64,000 bases of DNA from Salinispirillum sp. LH 10-3-1 (GTDB taxonomy: Bacteria; Pseudomonadota; Gammaproteobacteria; Pseudomonadales; Natronospirillaceae). Below, in pieces: positions 9,645-20,606 of this stretch (within the stretch, counting starts at the first letter, position 1; the number at the start of each line of letters is the position of its first letter). Position numbers and translations under genes: made by a program. The notes beneath the pieces are model-generated. The model was not told the DNA's origin and made no database searches. It saw only the letters and a program-made list of their open reading frames with translations. Location: the NCBI RefSeq assembly GCF_030643825.1, contig NZ_CP101717.1:682001-746000 (forward strand), written 5' to 3'.

Positions 9645-10021
9645 GACACGCCGTGAACCGATTATCAGGCGCATCCATGCGCCTGACCCTTCGGGCTCAC
9701 TGCGTTCGTGCAAAAACGCTCCTGGCGTTTTTGTCCATGGGGGCTCTCTGCCGACTTCCTGTCGGCAGAAGGTCTACAGTAGGCTCAACCCCCACAGTAC
9801 AGCCTTACACCACTTCAAACTGGTCTATTTACTGACGCACGGACTGCATTGACATGGACCTGTAGGTGAGGCTGTTGGGTATAACCTCATTCAGTGTAAT
9901 TGGTTTATTGGGGGTGGTTAGGTGGCGGTGGCCTAAGTCCCATTTGAGACCTTCTGCCGACAGGAAGTCGGCAGAGAGCCCCCATGGATGGGTTCACGGC
10001 GTGTCTCAAATGGGACTTAGG
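9645..10021. repeat. Inverted pair of palindromic repeat elements between prkA and yeaH
   Basis: Two copies of one element face each other. The blocks 9734-9775 and 9947-9988 are perfect 42-nt reverse complements, and GACACGCCGTGAACC (9645-9659) is the exact complement of 9991-10005. The right copy is a 90-bp unit bounded by perfect 19-bp terminal inverted repeats (9932-9950 and 10003-10021). The left copy carries 74 nt (9660-9733) where the right has 2 nt. That insert has two hairpins: TCAGGCGCAT/ATGCGCCTGA at 9665-9686 and AAAAACGC/GCGTTTTT at 9712-9732. Each copy also contains the internal hairpin CTGCCGAC/GTCGGCAG. The architecture resembles a MITE. No coding sequence is seen in the 533 bp from 9596 to 10128. 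Confidence 0.85.
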
Positions 10022-10128
10022 TTGCCGTCACCGGGTTCAACGGTATTAGGCGTCCCCGGGTTCAACGGCGCTAGAGACGCCGCCGGGTGCAACAGCGCAG
10101 TACCATGTCCAGCGGCAAAGAGGTCCAT

Positions 10129-11403
10129 ATGATTAACAGCTATGTGATTGATCGGCGACTGAATGGTAAAAACAAGAGCGCGGTGAACCGTCGCCGCTTT
10201 CTTGAACGTTATCGGAAACACGTCAAAGAAGCCGTGAACCACGCTGTGAACAAACGGTCCATAACCGACATGGAAAAAGGGGAATCCATCACCATCCCCA
10301 GCAAAGACCTGCATGAACCAGTGATTGGCCATGGCCAAGGAGGTGATCGTACCGTCGTACACCCCGGCAACAAAGAATTTGTGCAAGGCGACCGCATTCG
10401 CAAACCCCAAGGTGGCGAAGGCCAAGGCGGTGGCGGAAAAGCCAGCAAAGACGGCGAAGGCATCGACGAATTTACCTTCTACATCAGCCAAGACGAATTT
10501 CTCGAATTCTTGTTCGACGACCTTGCATTGCCCAACATGGTGCGCAAAGACCTCAAAAAAGCGCACGAATTTGAACGCCGCCGCGCCGGCTTCTCCAGCG
10601 AAGGCATCCCCGCCAACATCAACGTCGTCCGCTCCCTGCGCAACGCCCACGCCCGCCGCATTGCCTTGGGCGGCAAAAAACGCAAACGCATTCGCGCCAT
10701 TGAAGCAGAACTGTTGGAAATAAAAGGCCGCTCGGCCGAAGCCAAAGCTAAGCGGGCACTGCTCGAAGAAGAAAAATCGATGTTGCAGGCCAAGCTCAAA
10801 AAGCTACCGTTTATCGACGACTTCGACCTGCGTTACAACCGGCATGAAATGCATCCGATTCCTTCCAGTGCGGCCGTCATGTTTTGCCTAATGGACGTCT
10901 CGGGTTCCATGACGCAGAACACCAAAGACATTGCCAAGCGCTTCTTCCTATTGCTGTATTTGTTTTTGCGCCGCAACTACCAAAAAATCGAGGTGGTGTT
11001 TATTCGCCACCATACGAGCGCCAAAGAAGTCGATGAACAAGAATTTTTTTACAGCCGCGAAACCGGCGGCACCATTGTATCGTCGGCTTTGCACTTGATG
11101 CAGGACATCATTCAAAAGCGTTACCCGGCGTCGTCTTGGAACATATTCGCCGCGCAGGCTTCGGACGGTGACAACTGGGGAGATGACTCACCGGTGTGTC
11201 GCGACCTGTTGATGAACAACATCATGAAGCACATGCAATACTTTTCATATATTGAGATCAGCCCACGCGACCACCAGGACCTGTGGTACGCCTATGAAGA
11301 TGTCAAAGAGCGCTATGGCGAGCAGTTTGCAATGGCGCAGATTCTGGATCGGGCGGATATTTATCCGGTATTCCGTGAGCTGTTTCAGAGGAAAGAAGTA
11401 TGA
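10129..11403 (+). CDS. yeaH: YeaH/YhbH family protein (DUF444, VWA-like)
   Basis: Cytoplasmic partner of the PrkA kinase. The 424-residue product has a Gly-rich charged segment (about residues 80-115) and a C-terminal von Willebrand A-like domain with the MIDAS-type signature MDVSGSM. The start at 10129 ([18 protein letters not shown]) matches the family N-terminus and has AAGAGGT just upstream; an in-frame GTG at 10087 lies in repeat-derived sequence and is unlikely. Its stop overlaps the spoVR start (ATGA at 11400-11403), so the two are translationally coupled. The biochemical role is unknown; co-occurrence with prkA and spoVR is conserved across proteobacteria. Confidence 0.93.
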   Translation: MINSYVIDRRLNGKNKSAVNRRRFLERYRKHVKEAVNHAVNKRSITDMEKGESITIPSKDLHEPVIGHGQGGDRTVVHPGNKEFVQGDRIRKPQGGEGQGGGGKASKDGEGIDEFTFYISQDEFLEFLFDDLALPNMVRKDLKKAHEFERRRAGFSSEGIPANINVVRSLRNAHARRIALGGKKRKRIRAIEAELLEIKGRSAEAKAKRALLEEEKSMLQAKLKKLPFIDDFDLRYNRHEMHPIPSSAAVMFCLMDVSGSMTQNTKDIAKRFFLLLYLFLRRNYQKIEVVFIRHHTSAKEVDEQEFFYSRETGGTIVSSALHLMQDIIQKRYPASSWNIFAAQASDGDNWGDDSPVCRDLLMNNIMKHMQYFSYIEISPRDHQDLWYAYEDVKERYGEQFAMAQILDRADIYPVFRELFQRKEV

Positions 11404-12953
11404 TCACCAAAGCGCGTAAACCGATTTCTACGGGTTCTGAATGGACCTTTGACCTCATTCGCGAATACGACCACGAAATTGCGGCAGTGGCGAAAGAGTT
11501 TGGCTTGGATACTTATCCGAATCAAATAGAGGTGATCAGCTCTGAACAAATGATGGACGCTTACAGCTCAGTGGGCATGCCGTTGGGTTATCACCATTGG
11601 TCGTACGGCAAACAGTTTTTGCAGACCCAGCAGGGTTATGAGCGCGGCCAGATGGGCTTGGCCTATGAAATCGTCATCAACTCCGACCCCTGCATCGCCT
11701 ATTTGATGGAAGAGAACACCATGGCCATGCAGGCCTTGGTCATCGCGCACGCGTGCTATGGCCACAACTCATTTTTTAAGAACAACTATCTATTCCGCGC
11801 CTGGACGGATGCTTCGGCCATCATCGACTATTTGGTGTTCGCACGTGAATACGTGTCGCAGTGCGAGCGGAAATACGGCGTCGAAGCGGTAGAGCAGGTG
11901 CTCGACAGTTGCCACGCTATTCAAAACTACGGGGTGGATCGTTACAAGCGCCCGTCACCTATTTCGGCCGCCGAAGAGGCCAGCCGCCAAGCCGAGCGCG
12001 AAGCCTATCTGCAAACGCAACTGAACCTGTTGTGGAGCACCATACCCACCACCGAAAGCGGAAAAAAACGCCAGAAGCGCGAGCGTCGGTTTCCGGCGGA
12101 GCCGCAGGAAAATCTGCTGTATTTCATTGAGAAAAATGCACCCATTATGCCGACCTGGCAGCGAGAATTGGTGCGTATTGTGCGCAAGATCGCCCAGTAC
12201 TTTTACCCGCAACGCCAAACACAAGTAATGAACGAAGGCTGGGCGACCTTTTGGCACTATACCTTGCTGAATACCCTGTATGACCGAGGCAAGGTAACCG
12301 ACGGCTTCATCATGGAGTTTTTGGATAGCCACGCTAAAGTGGTGTATCAGCCGCCCTTCGACACTCGCTACTACTCCGGTATCAATCCTTATGCTCTGGG
12401 CTTTGCGATGTTCCGTGATATCCGTCGCATGTGCGAAAACCCTACCGACGAAGACCGCGAGTGGTTTCCCGATGTGGCGGGTAAAGACTGGCTGGAAACA
12501 CTGCACTTCGCCATGCGCAACTTTAAAGACGAAAGCTTCATTCAGCAATTTCTGTCGCCACGAGTTATTCGGGACTTTCGCCTATTTGCCATTTTGGACA
12601 AGGAATCGGCCAGCGACTACGAGGTGGCGGCGATCCATGATGAGCGGGGCTATAAGAAAGTGCGCCAGCTACTGGCCGAACAATACAACCTCAGCACGCG
12701 AGAGCCCAACTTGCAGATCGTCAATGTCGATGTAGAAGGGGACCGCTCTATTGTGCTGCATCATGTGCGGCAAAGTGACCGCCCGTTAAACGACGACACC
12801 GACGAAGTGCTGAAGCACTTGCGCCGGTTATGGGGCTTTGATGTGCATCTGTATTCGTTAGAGGGCGATGCAGTCGCTGCGGAGTATCACTGTACGGAAG
12901 AGGGTATCACTCATGGTGAAGTGGAAGACGACAGGCCCAGTGATTATGTCTAG
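11400..12953 (+). CDS. SpoVR family protein (YcgB-like)
   Basis: A 517-residue cytoplasmic protein of the SpoVR/YcgB family. Recognisable are the N-terminal [14 protein letters not shown] segment, the [16 protein letters not shown] motif and [18 protein letters not shown] near the middle. The family is named after a Bacillus spore cortex protein but is widespread in non-sporulating bacteria, where it travels with PrkA and YeaH; its function there is unknown. The start codon overlaps the yeaH stop. The His-rich motifs ([15 protein letters not shown]) look like metal-binding or active-site elements, which is an inference. Confidence 0.92.
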   Translation: MITKARKPISTGSEWTFDLIREYDHEIAAVAKEFGLDTYPNQIEVISSEQMMDAYSSVGMPLGYHHWSYGKQFLQTQQGYERGQMGLAYEIVINSDPCIAYLMEENTMAMQALVIAHACYGHNSFFKNNYLFRAWTDASAIIDYLVFAREYVSQCERKYGVEAVEQVLDSCHAIQNYGVDRYKRPSPISAAEEASRQAEREAYLQTQLNLLWSTIPTTESGKKRQKRERRFPAEPQENLLYFIEKNAPIMPTWQRELVRIVRKIAQYFYPQRQTQVMNEGWATFWHYTLLNTLYDRGKVTDGFIMEFLDSHAKVVYQPPFDTRYYSGINPYALGFAMFRDIRRMCENPTDEDREWFPDVAGKDWLETLHFAMRNFKDESFIQQFLSPRVIRDFRLFAILDKESASDYEVAAIHDERGYKKVRQLLAEQYNLSTREPNLQIVNVDVEGDRSIVLHHVRQSDRPLNDDTDEVLKHLRRLWGFDVHLYSLEGDAVAAEYHCTEEGITHGEVEDDRPSDYV

Positions 12954-12974
12954 CGCAGAGTGGCTGAGCGACCC

Positions 12975-14501
12975 CTACAGCTTAAACTGCCGCACCTGTG
13001 CTTGAGTATCCGATACCGTTTGTTTGATGGTCTCTACGTCGCGGCCAATCATGTCGCCAAAACTTGCGTTGTCTTTGGCGAGGTCATTGATGTGAGTGAC
13101 ATTGGCGCTCAGTGACTCGGTCACCGTTTCTTGTTCACGCGCGTTTTCGGCGATCTGGGTAATCAGGTCACGTAAGTCATGAATACGACCTACCATTACG
13201 TTGATTTCGTCGTTGACCTCGGTCGCCGTTACCTTGTTCTCGCTGGCCAGCGCTGACGCCTGATCAGCCGATTCCAGCGCTGCCTTAGCGGCATTTCCCA
13301 AACGCTCGATCACGTCCGAAATCTGCTTGGTAGACTCCGCTGAGCGCGTTGCCAGGGTGCGTACTTCGTCGGCCACCACGGCAAAACCGCGACCTTGCTC
13401 ACCGGCGCGCGCGGCTTCAATCGCGGCGTTCAATGCCAGTAAGTTGGTTTGCTCGGCAATGGCGTTAATCACATTCAACGCGTCACTGATCTCCGTCGTC
13501 AAGTTGGCAAGGCTGTTGATCTTTTCTTGCGTGTCGTTCATGTAGACGCTGACTTGCTCCGACTTTTTCGCCGAACGACCAACACGACGGCCCGATTCGC
13601 TGGCTTGGTCAGCGACCTCTTGAGTGATTTGGCTCACTGAATCGGCGCGCGCCGCCACCTCGCCAGCCGACGCCGACAGTTCGTTGATGGCCGTGGCCAC
13701 CTGATCTGTTTCATGCAACTGATTGTGCATGTTTTCAGAGGCCTTGATGCTTGATTTAGCAAAGCGTTCGGAGATTTCCTTCAACCCATCGACGCGGTCA
13801 CGTATGACACTGAAGGCCGTCGCCATGGACTGTGTCATGTGATTTAAATCTTGCCCTAAACGGCTGAACTCATGCTTGCCACTGACACTGAAGTGCGTGG
13901 TGAGGTCGCGTTGCGTTAAGGACTGAATGGGGGTAATCAAGTTGTTGACGGCGCGGGTCGCTGTGCGGCCGATAAAGAAGGTCGCCGCCAGTGAAATCAC
14001 CACGATGGCGATGATGACCGAGACAATGATGGTCCGGGTGGTACTGATGGTATCCATGATGCGGGCGCCGCCGGTCTCGACCAGTTGCGCCAGTATGCCG
14101 TCGACCGAAGCCATGGAGGTTTGAAAGCTGTTGAATGCGACTTCTCGTTGATCTCCCGATGCAGAGCGCAGCGCACGCCAGTCTCGATTGACGTTTTGTT
14201 GCGCAGTAACTACGGGTGCTTGGCCTTCGCCGGCATCAATTACGCGATTCAATGTTGCCAGCCAGCGGTCACCATCGGCGCGCAATTGGCTCACGTCATT
14301 ACCCCGGTTGGCTTCTATGTACAGGTTCAGTGCCGTGATGTTGAGGTTTTTTACTGCAACGGCACCGGGAATCAGGGTGTCAGGAAAGTAGCTGGCCAGC
14401 GTCCGTGCCAGATTCAGCCCACCCAATATGATGAGGGCGGTCACAACAATGGCGACAGTTTGGGCAATGAGTAAGAAGCGGAGGCGGCCGAGTATGGTCA
14501 T
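12975..14501 (-). CDS. Methyl-accepting chemotaxis protein
   Basis: Membrane chemoreceptor of 508 residues. TM1 spans about residues 9-34, then a helical periplasmic sensor (35-155), TM2 (about 157-178), a HAMP region (about 180-235) and a cytoplasmic signalling domain. The highly conserved tip [20 protein letters not shown] begins at residue 350. The C-terminus (QAQVRQFKL) lacks a CheR-tethering pentapeptide. The ligand cannot be predicted. It is convergent with spoVR (21-bp gap) and stands alone without che genes, as a scattered receptor would. With motY further along it implies a flagellated cell. Confidence 0.93.
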   Translation of the reverse strand: MTILGRLRFLLIAQTVAIVVTALIILGGLNLARTLASYFPDTLIPGAVAVKNLNITALNLYIEANRGNDVSQLRADGDRWLATLNRVIDAGEGQAPVVTAQQNVNRDWRALRSASGDQREVAFNSFQTSMASVDGILAQLVETGGARIMDTISTTRTIIVSVIIAIVVISLAATFFIGRTATRAVNNLITPIQSLTQRDLTTHFSVSGKHEFSRLGQDLNHMTQSMATAFSVIRDRVDGLKEISERFAKSSIKASENMHNQLHETDQVATAINELSASAGEVAARADSVSQITQEVADQASESGRRVGRSAKKSEQVSVYMNDTQEKINSLANLTTEISDALNVINAIAEQTNLLALNAAIEAARAGEQGRGFAVVADEVRTLATRSAESTKQISDVIERLGNAAKAALESADQASALASENKVTATEVNDEINVMVGRIHDLRDLITQIAENAREQETVTESLSANVTHINDLAKDNASFGDMIGRDVETIKQTVSDTQAQVRQFKL

Positions 14502-14567
14502 GTGCTGAGTCCGGTAAATAAGTTTTTAGTAATTATAGGCCAACTGTAGTGCAACGTTCGACGGTTC

Positions 14568-15242
14568 TCAAGCGCGGAGAGTTCTATTGCTGCACGCTAG
14601 GCCTGCCAGCAGCAAAAAGAATGGATCGACCACGTACTGCCACCCCACAATGGGGGCAAAAAGTCCGATGGAGAAGGCACCCAACGTGATGGCCAATAGC
14701 CACAGCAGAACCGTACGGCCAGAGAACGCTGCCCACAGGCCTGCCAGAATAGTCAACGTCGGCAGCAATGCATTGGGTACGCTGAAGGCAGAAAGCCAAG
14801 GCCAGGCTGCTTGGCTAGCGGGTAACAGTAATATCCCCGATACACCTAACAGCACCAGTGCGGTTGCCGGTGGTAGGACGCGCGGGCGGGCGTTCCAACG
14901 GAAATCCGCCACGGCGATGGCGATCAGCATCAGGGCGCTCAGCACGCCTAAATGTGGCGCGAATGCATAGGTAAAGTGGCCGAGGGGGGCGGCGATCACT
15001 AGCAAGGGTAGGGCATAGAGCAGCACCGCGGCACCAAAAGCCAAGTGGCGCAGCAAAAACAGACGGCCCAGCCAATACAGTAAGCAAACGAGTGCCATAT
15101 GATGCAATGCTTCCGCCATGGGCCATGCCGTTGGGATTGCCGGTTGCCAAAAGGCCGTTATGACCACCAACAAGAAGGCGGCCAATAAATGGAGCCAAGT
15201 TCTAGGCGTCGTGATGTTAGGCAGCCATTGCAGCATAGGCAC
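14568..15242 (-). CDS. Hypothetical polytopic membrane protein
   Basis: A 224-residue, very hydrophobic protein with about seven predicted membrane segments separated by short polar turns, including one DFRWNARPR cytoplasmic-type loop near residue 112. No family motif is recognised. It ends with a short polar tail (CSNRTLRA). It lies between the chemoreceptor (same strand, 66-bp gap) and the divergent glnE. Codon use resembles its neighbours. It is likely a real inner-membrane protein, but its role is unknown. Confidence 0.65.
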   Translation of the reverse strand: MPMLQWLPNITTPRTWLHLLAAFLLVVITAFWQPAIPTAWPMAEALHHMALVCLLYWLGRLFLLRHLAFGAAVLLYALPLLVIAAPLGHFTYAFAPHLGVLSALMLIAIAVADFRWNARPRVLPPATALVLLGVSGILLLPASQAAWPWLSAFSVPNALLPTLTILAGLWAAFSGRTVLLWLLAITLGAFSIGLFAPIVGWQYVVDPFFLLLAGLACSNRTLRA

Positions 15243-15413
15243 CTGCGTTTTCTCCTCACTCTTGAAGGGCGATACAAGCGTTGATTCTAACAGCTGAGCT
15301 GAAGCGCTGTCTTTTTCTATGTCTTGTGTGGTGTTTTATTTCGTATAGGTCGTGACGTTCTGCAGCGCGCCCTTTAGACTCATTCATAAGTATACCGGGA
15401 CGGGAGAAGCAGG

Positions 15414-18248
15414 ATGAGTAACGATTGGCAGGCCGATTACGACACGCTGTTGGCTGCATGGCAGGCGCATTCCAGTCCAAAAGAAGTCGAGCGCTGGGAA
15501 GGCGCTTTACGCGCCTTGGTGCAAGCCAGTCAGTTTTCGACCCAGCACTTGCTGCTAGACCCAACCCAGCTCTCTATTCTCACTGCCATGCTGGACCAAG
15601 CTGACTACTCACCCGAAACCGCACTAGCAGACGCCATGTCCGGGGTGATCGATGAGGACGACTTCATGGCCGCCCTGCGTCAATGGCGTAATCGACATCA
15701 GATATGGTTGATCTGGCAGGAGGTCTTGCAGCACCCTTCTTTAGAAGATCGCTTGGAAGCCATTACACGGATCGCCGATCTCGCCATCACCTGTGCAACG
15801 GAATTCGCCACAGCGCAATTGGTTAAACGCTTTGGCGAACCCGCAGCCTGCCCTTTCAGTCGGCAACCGCAACGCTTGGTGGTGCTGGGTATGGGTAAGC
15901 TCGGGGCGCGTGAGCTTAACCTCAGCTCCGATATCGACCTGATCTTCTCCTATCCCACCGAAGGCGAAACCGACGGTAAGCGATCACTCACACATGGCGA
16001 ATTCTTCACTCGCGTGGGACGCAAAATCATTCAGTATTTGGATCAGCGCACAGTTGATGGTTTTGTGCATCGCGTCGATATGCGCCTGCGCCCGAACGGA
16101 CAAAGCGGACCGTTGGCGTTAAACTTCCGCGCCACTGAAACCTATTACCAGGAACAGGGCCGGGACTGGGAGCGCTATGCACTGATCAAGGCGCGTGCCA
16201 TAACCTCGGTCAACGTGGCTGAAGAAGGTTTGATACCGAAATTTAAAGCCTTTGTGTTTCGGCGTTATGTCGACTATCAGGTGCTGGATGCGCTGCGCGA
16301 AATGAAGCAACGCATTGCCGCTGAAAATCGCCGCTTGCAGCGCCAAGCCAACATTAAGTTGGGCTCGGGCGGCATACGCGAAGTTGAATTTATCGTGCAA
16401 GCGGTGCAGTTGATTCAGGGTGGCCAGAGCCATGGCTTGCAGAACCCCAATATCTTTGCTGCTATGGACACCATCATGGCCGAGCAGTTATTGCCCGAAG
16501 CTGTGTGCATGGAACTGCTCGACAGCTATCGAGCGCTGCGCCGTATGGAACACCTGATACAAGCGCAAGAAGACCGCCAAACGCAAGAACTGCCCACCGA
16601 TGATCGCTGGCGTACACGCTTAGCCCATGTGATGGGGTTTGATGACTGGGCGACCTTGTTGGCGTGGACCGCCGATGTCAGAGGCGTCGTGAGCCGTCAT
16701 TTTGACGCCTTTATTGCGCCTCCCGACGAGATGAGTGAGGCCAAACACCCGTGGGAGCCGTTCTGGCGCGATATTGCGAATGCCGATTGGGCGCTGGACT
16801 TCGGCGCAGAGGGCAGCGCCATCGCTGCAGCGATTCAGGAGATTCGTGATGAAGCGGAGAAGTACAGTCTCAGTGAGATCGCTTGGGATCGCCTCGACCG
16901 CTTTATGCCATTATTGCTCAATGAATTGGCGCGTTTGCAGCGCCCAGTGGATGCAATTACGCGCTTAACACCGGTGATTCAGGGCGTGTTGCGCCGCAGT
17001 GCTTACCTCATCATGTTGGTGGAAAACCCGCAGGCCATCCGCGAGCTGGTCAAACTGGTGATGTTGAGCCCCTGGGTGGCTGACCAGTTTGTCGACAAGG
17101 CCTATTTGCTCGACGAACTGACCGACCCAGATGAACTCTATCGCTTACCCAGTCGTCGTGCGCTGGGCGATGACCTTAAACAACGTTTGCTGCGTTTGCC
17201 CGACGACGACCTAGAGCAACAAATGGAGCAATTGCGGCATTTCCGCCACAGCCGTGTCTTGCGTGCCGCGGCATGCGAACTGACCGGTAATTTGCCGCTG
17301 ATGAAAATCAGTGACTATCTCACCTACACTGCAGAAGAAGTGCTGCAGCAGGTGCAGTGGCTAGCTTGGGATCAAATGACCGACAAATACGGCGTGCCAT
17401 CGCGCGATGATGGGCAGCTGTGTGATCCTGATTTCGTGATACTGGCGTACGGCAAAATGGGCGGTCTGGAACTGAGCTATGAGTCCGATCTAGACCTCGT
17501 GTTCGTCCACAACGGTGCCCCGCAAGGACAAACCAACGGCATTAAACCGGTCGACAATAACGTGTTCTTTATGCGTCTGGGTCAGCGCATTGTGCATTTG
17601 CTCACCACGCAAACGCCGTCCGGTATTCTGTACGAAGTGGACATGCGGCTGCGTCCTTCAGGCAATTCCGGCATGCTGGTGTGTTCGCTGGCGGCGTTTC
17701 GGAAATATCAAGAGAACGAGGCTTGGACGTGGGAGCATCAGGCCCTTGTGCGGGCTCGTGTGGTCGCCGGGTGCCCACGACTGAAAGCAGCGGTTGAGCA
17801 GGTGCGAGCCGACATCATTCGGCGTCAACGTGACCCGGCCCAGCTGTGGCAAGAAGTGACGGCGATGCGTGACAAAATGCGCACGAACCTGGGTACTTCG
17901 GCGGCTAAACAAACCGAGCAATTCAATATCAAGCAAGACCCCGGTGGGGTTGTGGATATCGAGTTCTTAGTGCAGTTTTTGCTGTTGCGCTACGCCGCGG
18001 ACAATGATGATTTGGTGTTGTGGTCGGACAACATGCGTCTGCTGGAAACGCTGAGCCGGTGTAACCATATTACTGATGAAGAACGTACGGCGTTGAGCAA
18101 AGCGTACTTAAAGTGGCGGCAAGAAGTGCATCGCCAAGCGCTACAAAATGGTGACGGAAAACTGCACGGTGCTGATCAACTGGCTGCGTTCGACGACATT
18201 ATTCAAACGGTACAGACGCATTGGCTTAAACTTGTGCGCGCAAACTAA
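15414..18248 (+). CDS. glnE: Glutamine synthetase adenylyltransferase/deadenylase
   Basis: Bifunctional enzyme that adds or removes AMP on glutamine synthetase in response to PII, controlling nitrogen assimilation. The 944-residue product has two nucleotidyltransferase domains. The N-terminal (deadenylylating) one has GMGKLGARELNLSSDIDLIF at about residues 160-180. The C-terminal (adenylylating) one has GKMGGLELSYESDLDLVF at about 680-698. Length equals that of other GlnE proteins. The ATG at 15414 follows GGGAGAAGCAGG. It is monocistronic here with a binding-domain protein 44 bp downstream. Confidence 0.96.
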   Translation: MSNDWQADYDTLLAAWQAHSSPKEVERWEGALRALVQASQFSTQHLLLDPTQLSILTAMLDQADYSPETALADAMSGVIDEDDFMAALRQWRNRHQIWLIWQEVLQHPSLEDRLEAITRIADLAITCATEFATAQLVKRFGEPAACPFSRQPQRLVVLGMGKLGARELNLSSDIDLIFSYPTEGETDGKRSLTHGEFFTRVGRKIIQYLDQRTVDGFVHRVDMRLRPNGQSGPLALNFRATETYYQEQGRDWERYALIKARAITSVNVAEEGLIPKFKAFVFRRYVDYQVLDALREMKQRIAAENRRLQRQANIKLGSGGIREVEFIVQAVQLIQGGQSHGLQNPNIFAAMDTIMAEQLLPEAVCMELLDSYRALRRMEHLIQAQEDRQTQELPTDDRWRTRLAHVMGFDDWATLLAWTADVRGVVSRHFDAFIAPPDEMSEAKHPWEPFWRDIANADWALDFGAEGSAIAAAIQEIRDEAEKYSLSEIAWDRLDRFMPLLLNELARLQRPVDAITRLTPVIQGVLRRSAYLIMLVENPQAIRELVKLVMLSPWVADQFVDKAYLLDELTDPDELYRLPSRRALGDDLKQRLLRLPDDDLEQQMEQLRHFRHSRVLRAAACELTGNLPLMKISDYLTYTAEEVLQQVQWLAWDQMTDKYGVPSRDDGQLCDPDFVILAYGKMGGLELSYESDLDLVFVHNGAPQGQTNGIKPVDNNVFFMRLGQRIVHLLTTQTPSGILYEVDMRLRPSGNSGMLVCSLAAFRKYQENEAWTWEHQALVRARVVAGCPRLKAAVEQVRADIIRRQRDPAQLWQEVTAMRDKMRTNLGTSAAKQTEQFNIKQDPGGVVDIEFLVQFLLLRYAADNDDLVLWSDNMRLLETLSRCNHITDEERTALSKAYLKWRQEVHRQALQNGDGKLHGADQLAAFDDIIQTVQTHWLKLVRAN

Positions 18249-18292
18249 CCCGCATGTACTACAGTTAAGGTGAACTCTCAGGTGCAGATGGA

Positions 18293-19042
18293 ATGAAGCG
18301 CACGGCAGTCGTATTTCTAGTGTTGGCAACCTTTTGCAGCGCTGCGCAGGCAGAGCCCTTACGGCTGGCGACCGGGAATCAATACCCGCCTTTTGCGGAT
18401 GAGAATCTACCCGGTGGTGGATTGGCGACCAGGCTGGTGGAGGCAGCATTTGCGGCGGTCGATACGGAGCTGACCATAGAATTTATGCCTTGGCAGCGCG
18501 GCTACCGCGATACGCTGGGTGGCGAGATTCAGGGTACCTTTCCTTACATTCCCGCTGCCGACCGTGTTCGTGACATGCTGTACTCTGATCCGTTGATTCG
18601 CGTGCGAACCTTGGTGATTTCACGGGCAGACAATCCTTTGGTTTACCAAATAGCGAGGGATTTGCTGGGCCGAGAACTCTGCTGGCCACTCGGTTGGGCA
18701 TTACCATCAGTGGTCGAAACCTTGGTGCGCTCCGGAGAAATCAGTTATTCGCAGCCGCGAGAATACAATGCCTGTCCGCGCATGCTGGCGACCACTCGTG
18801 TAGACTTTATGCTGTCTAATAACTTCCAATGGCATGCATTGGTCGAGTCTGAAGGGCTTAATCGAGCCGATTTCTACGTTGCCGAACAAGCGATTCAGGA
18901 ATCTACGCTGCACTTCATCGCGCCGCGCACGCCAGAAGGTGAACGTGTTGTCCGGCTGTTCAATGCTGGGCTAAAGACCATTCGCGAAAACGGCGAGTAT
19001 GACGCCATCATGGCGGTATATGACATTCAATCGGTCAACTGA
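18293..19042 (+). CDS. Periplasmic solute-binding-domain protein (family 3 type)
   Basis: A 249-residue exported protein with a signal peptide ending at about residue 20 (AAQA) and a single extracellular solute-binding fold, beginning LRLATGNQYPPFADENLPGGG and containing the MPWQRGYRDTLGGEIQGTFPY segment. Such stand-alone proteins bind amino acids or small acids, or act as sensors. No permease or ATPase genes accompany it, so it may not be a transport component. It lies 44 bp beyond glnE and converges on the acyltransferase gene. The ligand is unknown. Confidence 0.75.
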   Translation: MKRTAVVFLVLATFCSAAQAEPLRLATGNQYPPFADENLPGGGLATRLVEAAFAAVDTELTIEFMPWQRGYRDTLGGEIQGTFPYIPAADRVRDMLYSDPLIRVRTLVISRADNPLVYQIARDLLGRELCWPLGWALPSVVETLVRSGEISYSQPREYNACPRMLATTRVDFMLSNNFQWHALVESEGLNRADFYVAEQAIQESTLHFIAPRTPEGERVVRLFNAGLKTIRENGEYDAIMAVYDIQSVN

Positions 19043-19055
19043 CTCGGCCTTTCGC

Positions 19056-19964
19056 TCAATACAGCTTCGCCTCGCCCTTAGGGCGGGTTTTAAAGCGTTT
19101 GTGCAGCCAGAGGTATTGTGACGGCTGCTGGCGTATCTCCTCTTCTAACCACGCATTGTAGGCGGTTGTATCGGCCTCGATGTCACCTGTTGACAGCGCC
19201 GCGCCGTCAATGGCCCGCATCCGGTAGCCCTTTGGCGTGCGCAGGGTCAGAGCCAAAAAGACGCGCGCCCCGGCGACAGTAGCCAGCTTGGCCGTGGCGG
19301 TTACGGTGGCGGTGGATACGCCAAAGAAGGGCACAAAGATGGAGTACTTCCGGCCCAGGTCCTGATCCGGTGCGTAGAAAATCACCCGGCCTTTTTTCAA
19401 GCGGCGAATCATCGAGAGCATGTCTTTCTTTTCAATCAAGGCACCGACGAAGCGCAACCGGCCGCGGCATTGGAAGTAGTTCATCAAGGGGTTGCCATGC
19501 GGGCGATGCAAGGTGTCGTAATCGAGTAAGGTACCGATCAGGGAGCCGCAAATATCGACGCAGGAAAAGTGCGCGCCGAGCAACAACACCCCTTGGGGAG
19601 ACTCCGCAGCTTCCACTAATTGTTCGATGTTCTCTACGTGCCATTCAATGTTCAGCTTACCAGGGTGGCGAAACCAAGCAATACAGGTTTCGGGCAATGC
19701 TTTACCGGTTTCTCTGAACACCGCTTTAACCAGCGCGGTGCGTTGCTCGACGGAATAGTCGGGGAAGGCCAGCGACAAATTGATGTGTGCGATGCGCTTG
19801 CGGTCTCGAGCGACATAATACAGCAAGCTGCCAATGGTGCTGCCGATGCGCATTTGCACTGCATAGGGTAAGTGCGCGATCAGCCACATGATACTCAACA
19901 GCAGCCAGATCCCCCAGTAGCGCGGGCCCAGCCAGGTTTTATTGAATTCAGGTGCGGTGGTCAT
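19056..19964 (-). CDS. Lipid A biosynthesis acyltransferase, LpxL/HtrB family
   Basis: Inner-membrane acyltransferase that adds a secondary acyl chain to the lipid A precursor. The 302-residue product has an N-terminal membrane helix (about residues 17-33), the catalytic HX4D motif in LLLGAHFSCVDICG and the FYAPDQDLGRK substrate motif. The ATG at 19964 is directly preceded by an in-frame GTG at 19967; neither has a strong ribosome site, and I prefer ATG. Whether it is the LpxL, LpxM or LpxP type cannot be told from sequence alone. Confidence 0.88.
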   Translation of the reverse strand: MTTAPEFNKTWLGPRYWGIWLLLSIMWLIAHLPYAVQMRIGSTIGSLLYYVARDRKRIAHINLSLAFPDYSVEQRTALVKAVFRETGKALPETCIAWFRHPGKLNIEWHVENIEQLVEAAESPQGVLLLGAHFSCVDICGSLIGTLLDYDTLHRPHGNPLMNYFQCRGRLRFVGALIEKKDMLSMIRRLKKGRVIFYAPDQDLGRKYSIFVPFFGVSTATVTATAKLATVAGARVFLALTLRTPKGYRMRAIDGAALSTGDIEADTTAYNAWLEEEIRQQPSQYLWLHKRFKTRPKGEAKLY

Positions 19965-20111
19965 CACAGGCGTTCAGTCTCTACAATCAAAAACTGCGCG
20001 CATTGTACGATATTGATCGTCCTAAATGCTGCTACTTGTGCCGCTTAGGCGACAGAAATTGTGTAACCAACTTATAATGCTGGGGAGTTAACGACTTATG
20101 AAGGCCAATGA

Positions 20112-20606
20112 GTGAGTATTAGAGCCGCACAATTGCGCGACATTACGGCGATTTATCGAGTCTTGTGTTCGGTGATTGCCGAACAAGAGTTCCTGATGAG
20201 TCAGCAGAAGCCCGAACTGCCGATGTTTACCCGTTTCATTGAGGCCAATCTCAAGCGCGGCAATCCGGTGTGGATCGCGCAAGAGGGGCAGCGCACGGTA
20301 GGCTGGTGTGATGTCTATCCGCGTGGCTCCGATGTGCAACGCCATGTGGGTCGGGTGGGCATGGGCGTGGCGGCGGAAAGTCGAGGTAAAGGTTATGGCA
20401 AAGCCATGTTGGCAGCAACCATAGAAAGCAGCTGGCAGGCGGGCTTTACGCGTTTGGAATTGGAGGTATTCACCACCAATCGGTCGGCCATTGCGCTGTA
20501 CACCAGCATGGGCTTTGTCAAAGAGGGGCTGCATCGCCGAGTGCGCAAAGACAGCCGAGGCTACCGCGATACCTACACCATGGCCTTTCTAAAGCCTGAG
20601 AGTTAA
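20112..20606 (+). CDS. GNAT family N-acetyltransferase
   Basis: A 164-residue cytoplasmic acetyltransferase of the RimI/GNAT fold. The acetyl-CoA binding loop is seen in [15 protein letters not shown] (about residues 90-104), followed by [21 protein letters not shown] and a basic C-terminal stretch. The start is GTG at 20112 with AAGG at the normal distance; a nearby ATG at 20108 is out of frame and stops after four codons. Its 3' end overlaps the convergent nagB stop by a few bases. The substrate is unknown. Confidence 0.85.
   Translation: MSIRAAQLRDITAIYRVLCSVIAEQEFLMSQQKPELPMFTRFIEANLKRGNPVWIAQEGQRTVGWCDVYPRGSDVQRHVGRVGMGVAAESRGKGYGKAMLAATIESSWQAGFTRLELEVFTTNRSAIALYTSMGFVKEGLHRRVRKDSRGYRDTYTMAFLKPES

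Noticed and set aside
11400-12953. SpoVR homology as a sign of sporulation
   Set aside because: The family is widespread in non-sporulating proteobacteria next to prkA and yeaH; all other genes indicate a Gram-negative.
18293-19042. Complete amino acid ABC transporter
   Set aside because: Only the binding-domain protein is present; neighbours are glnE and a lipid A acyltransferase.
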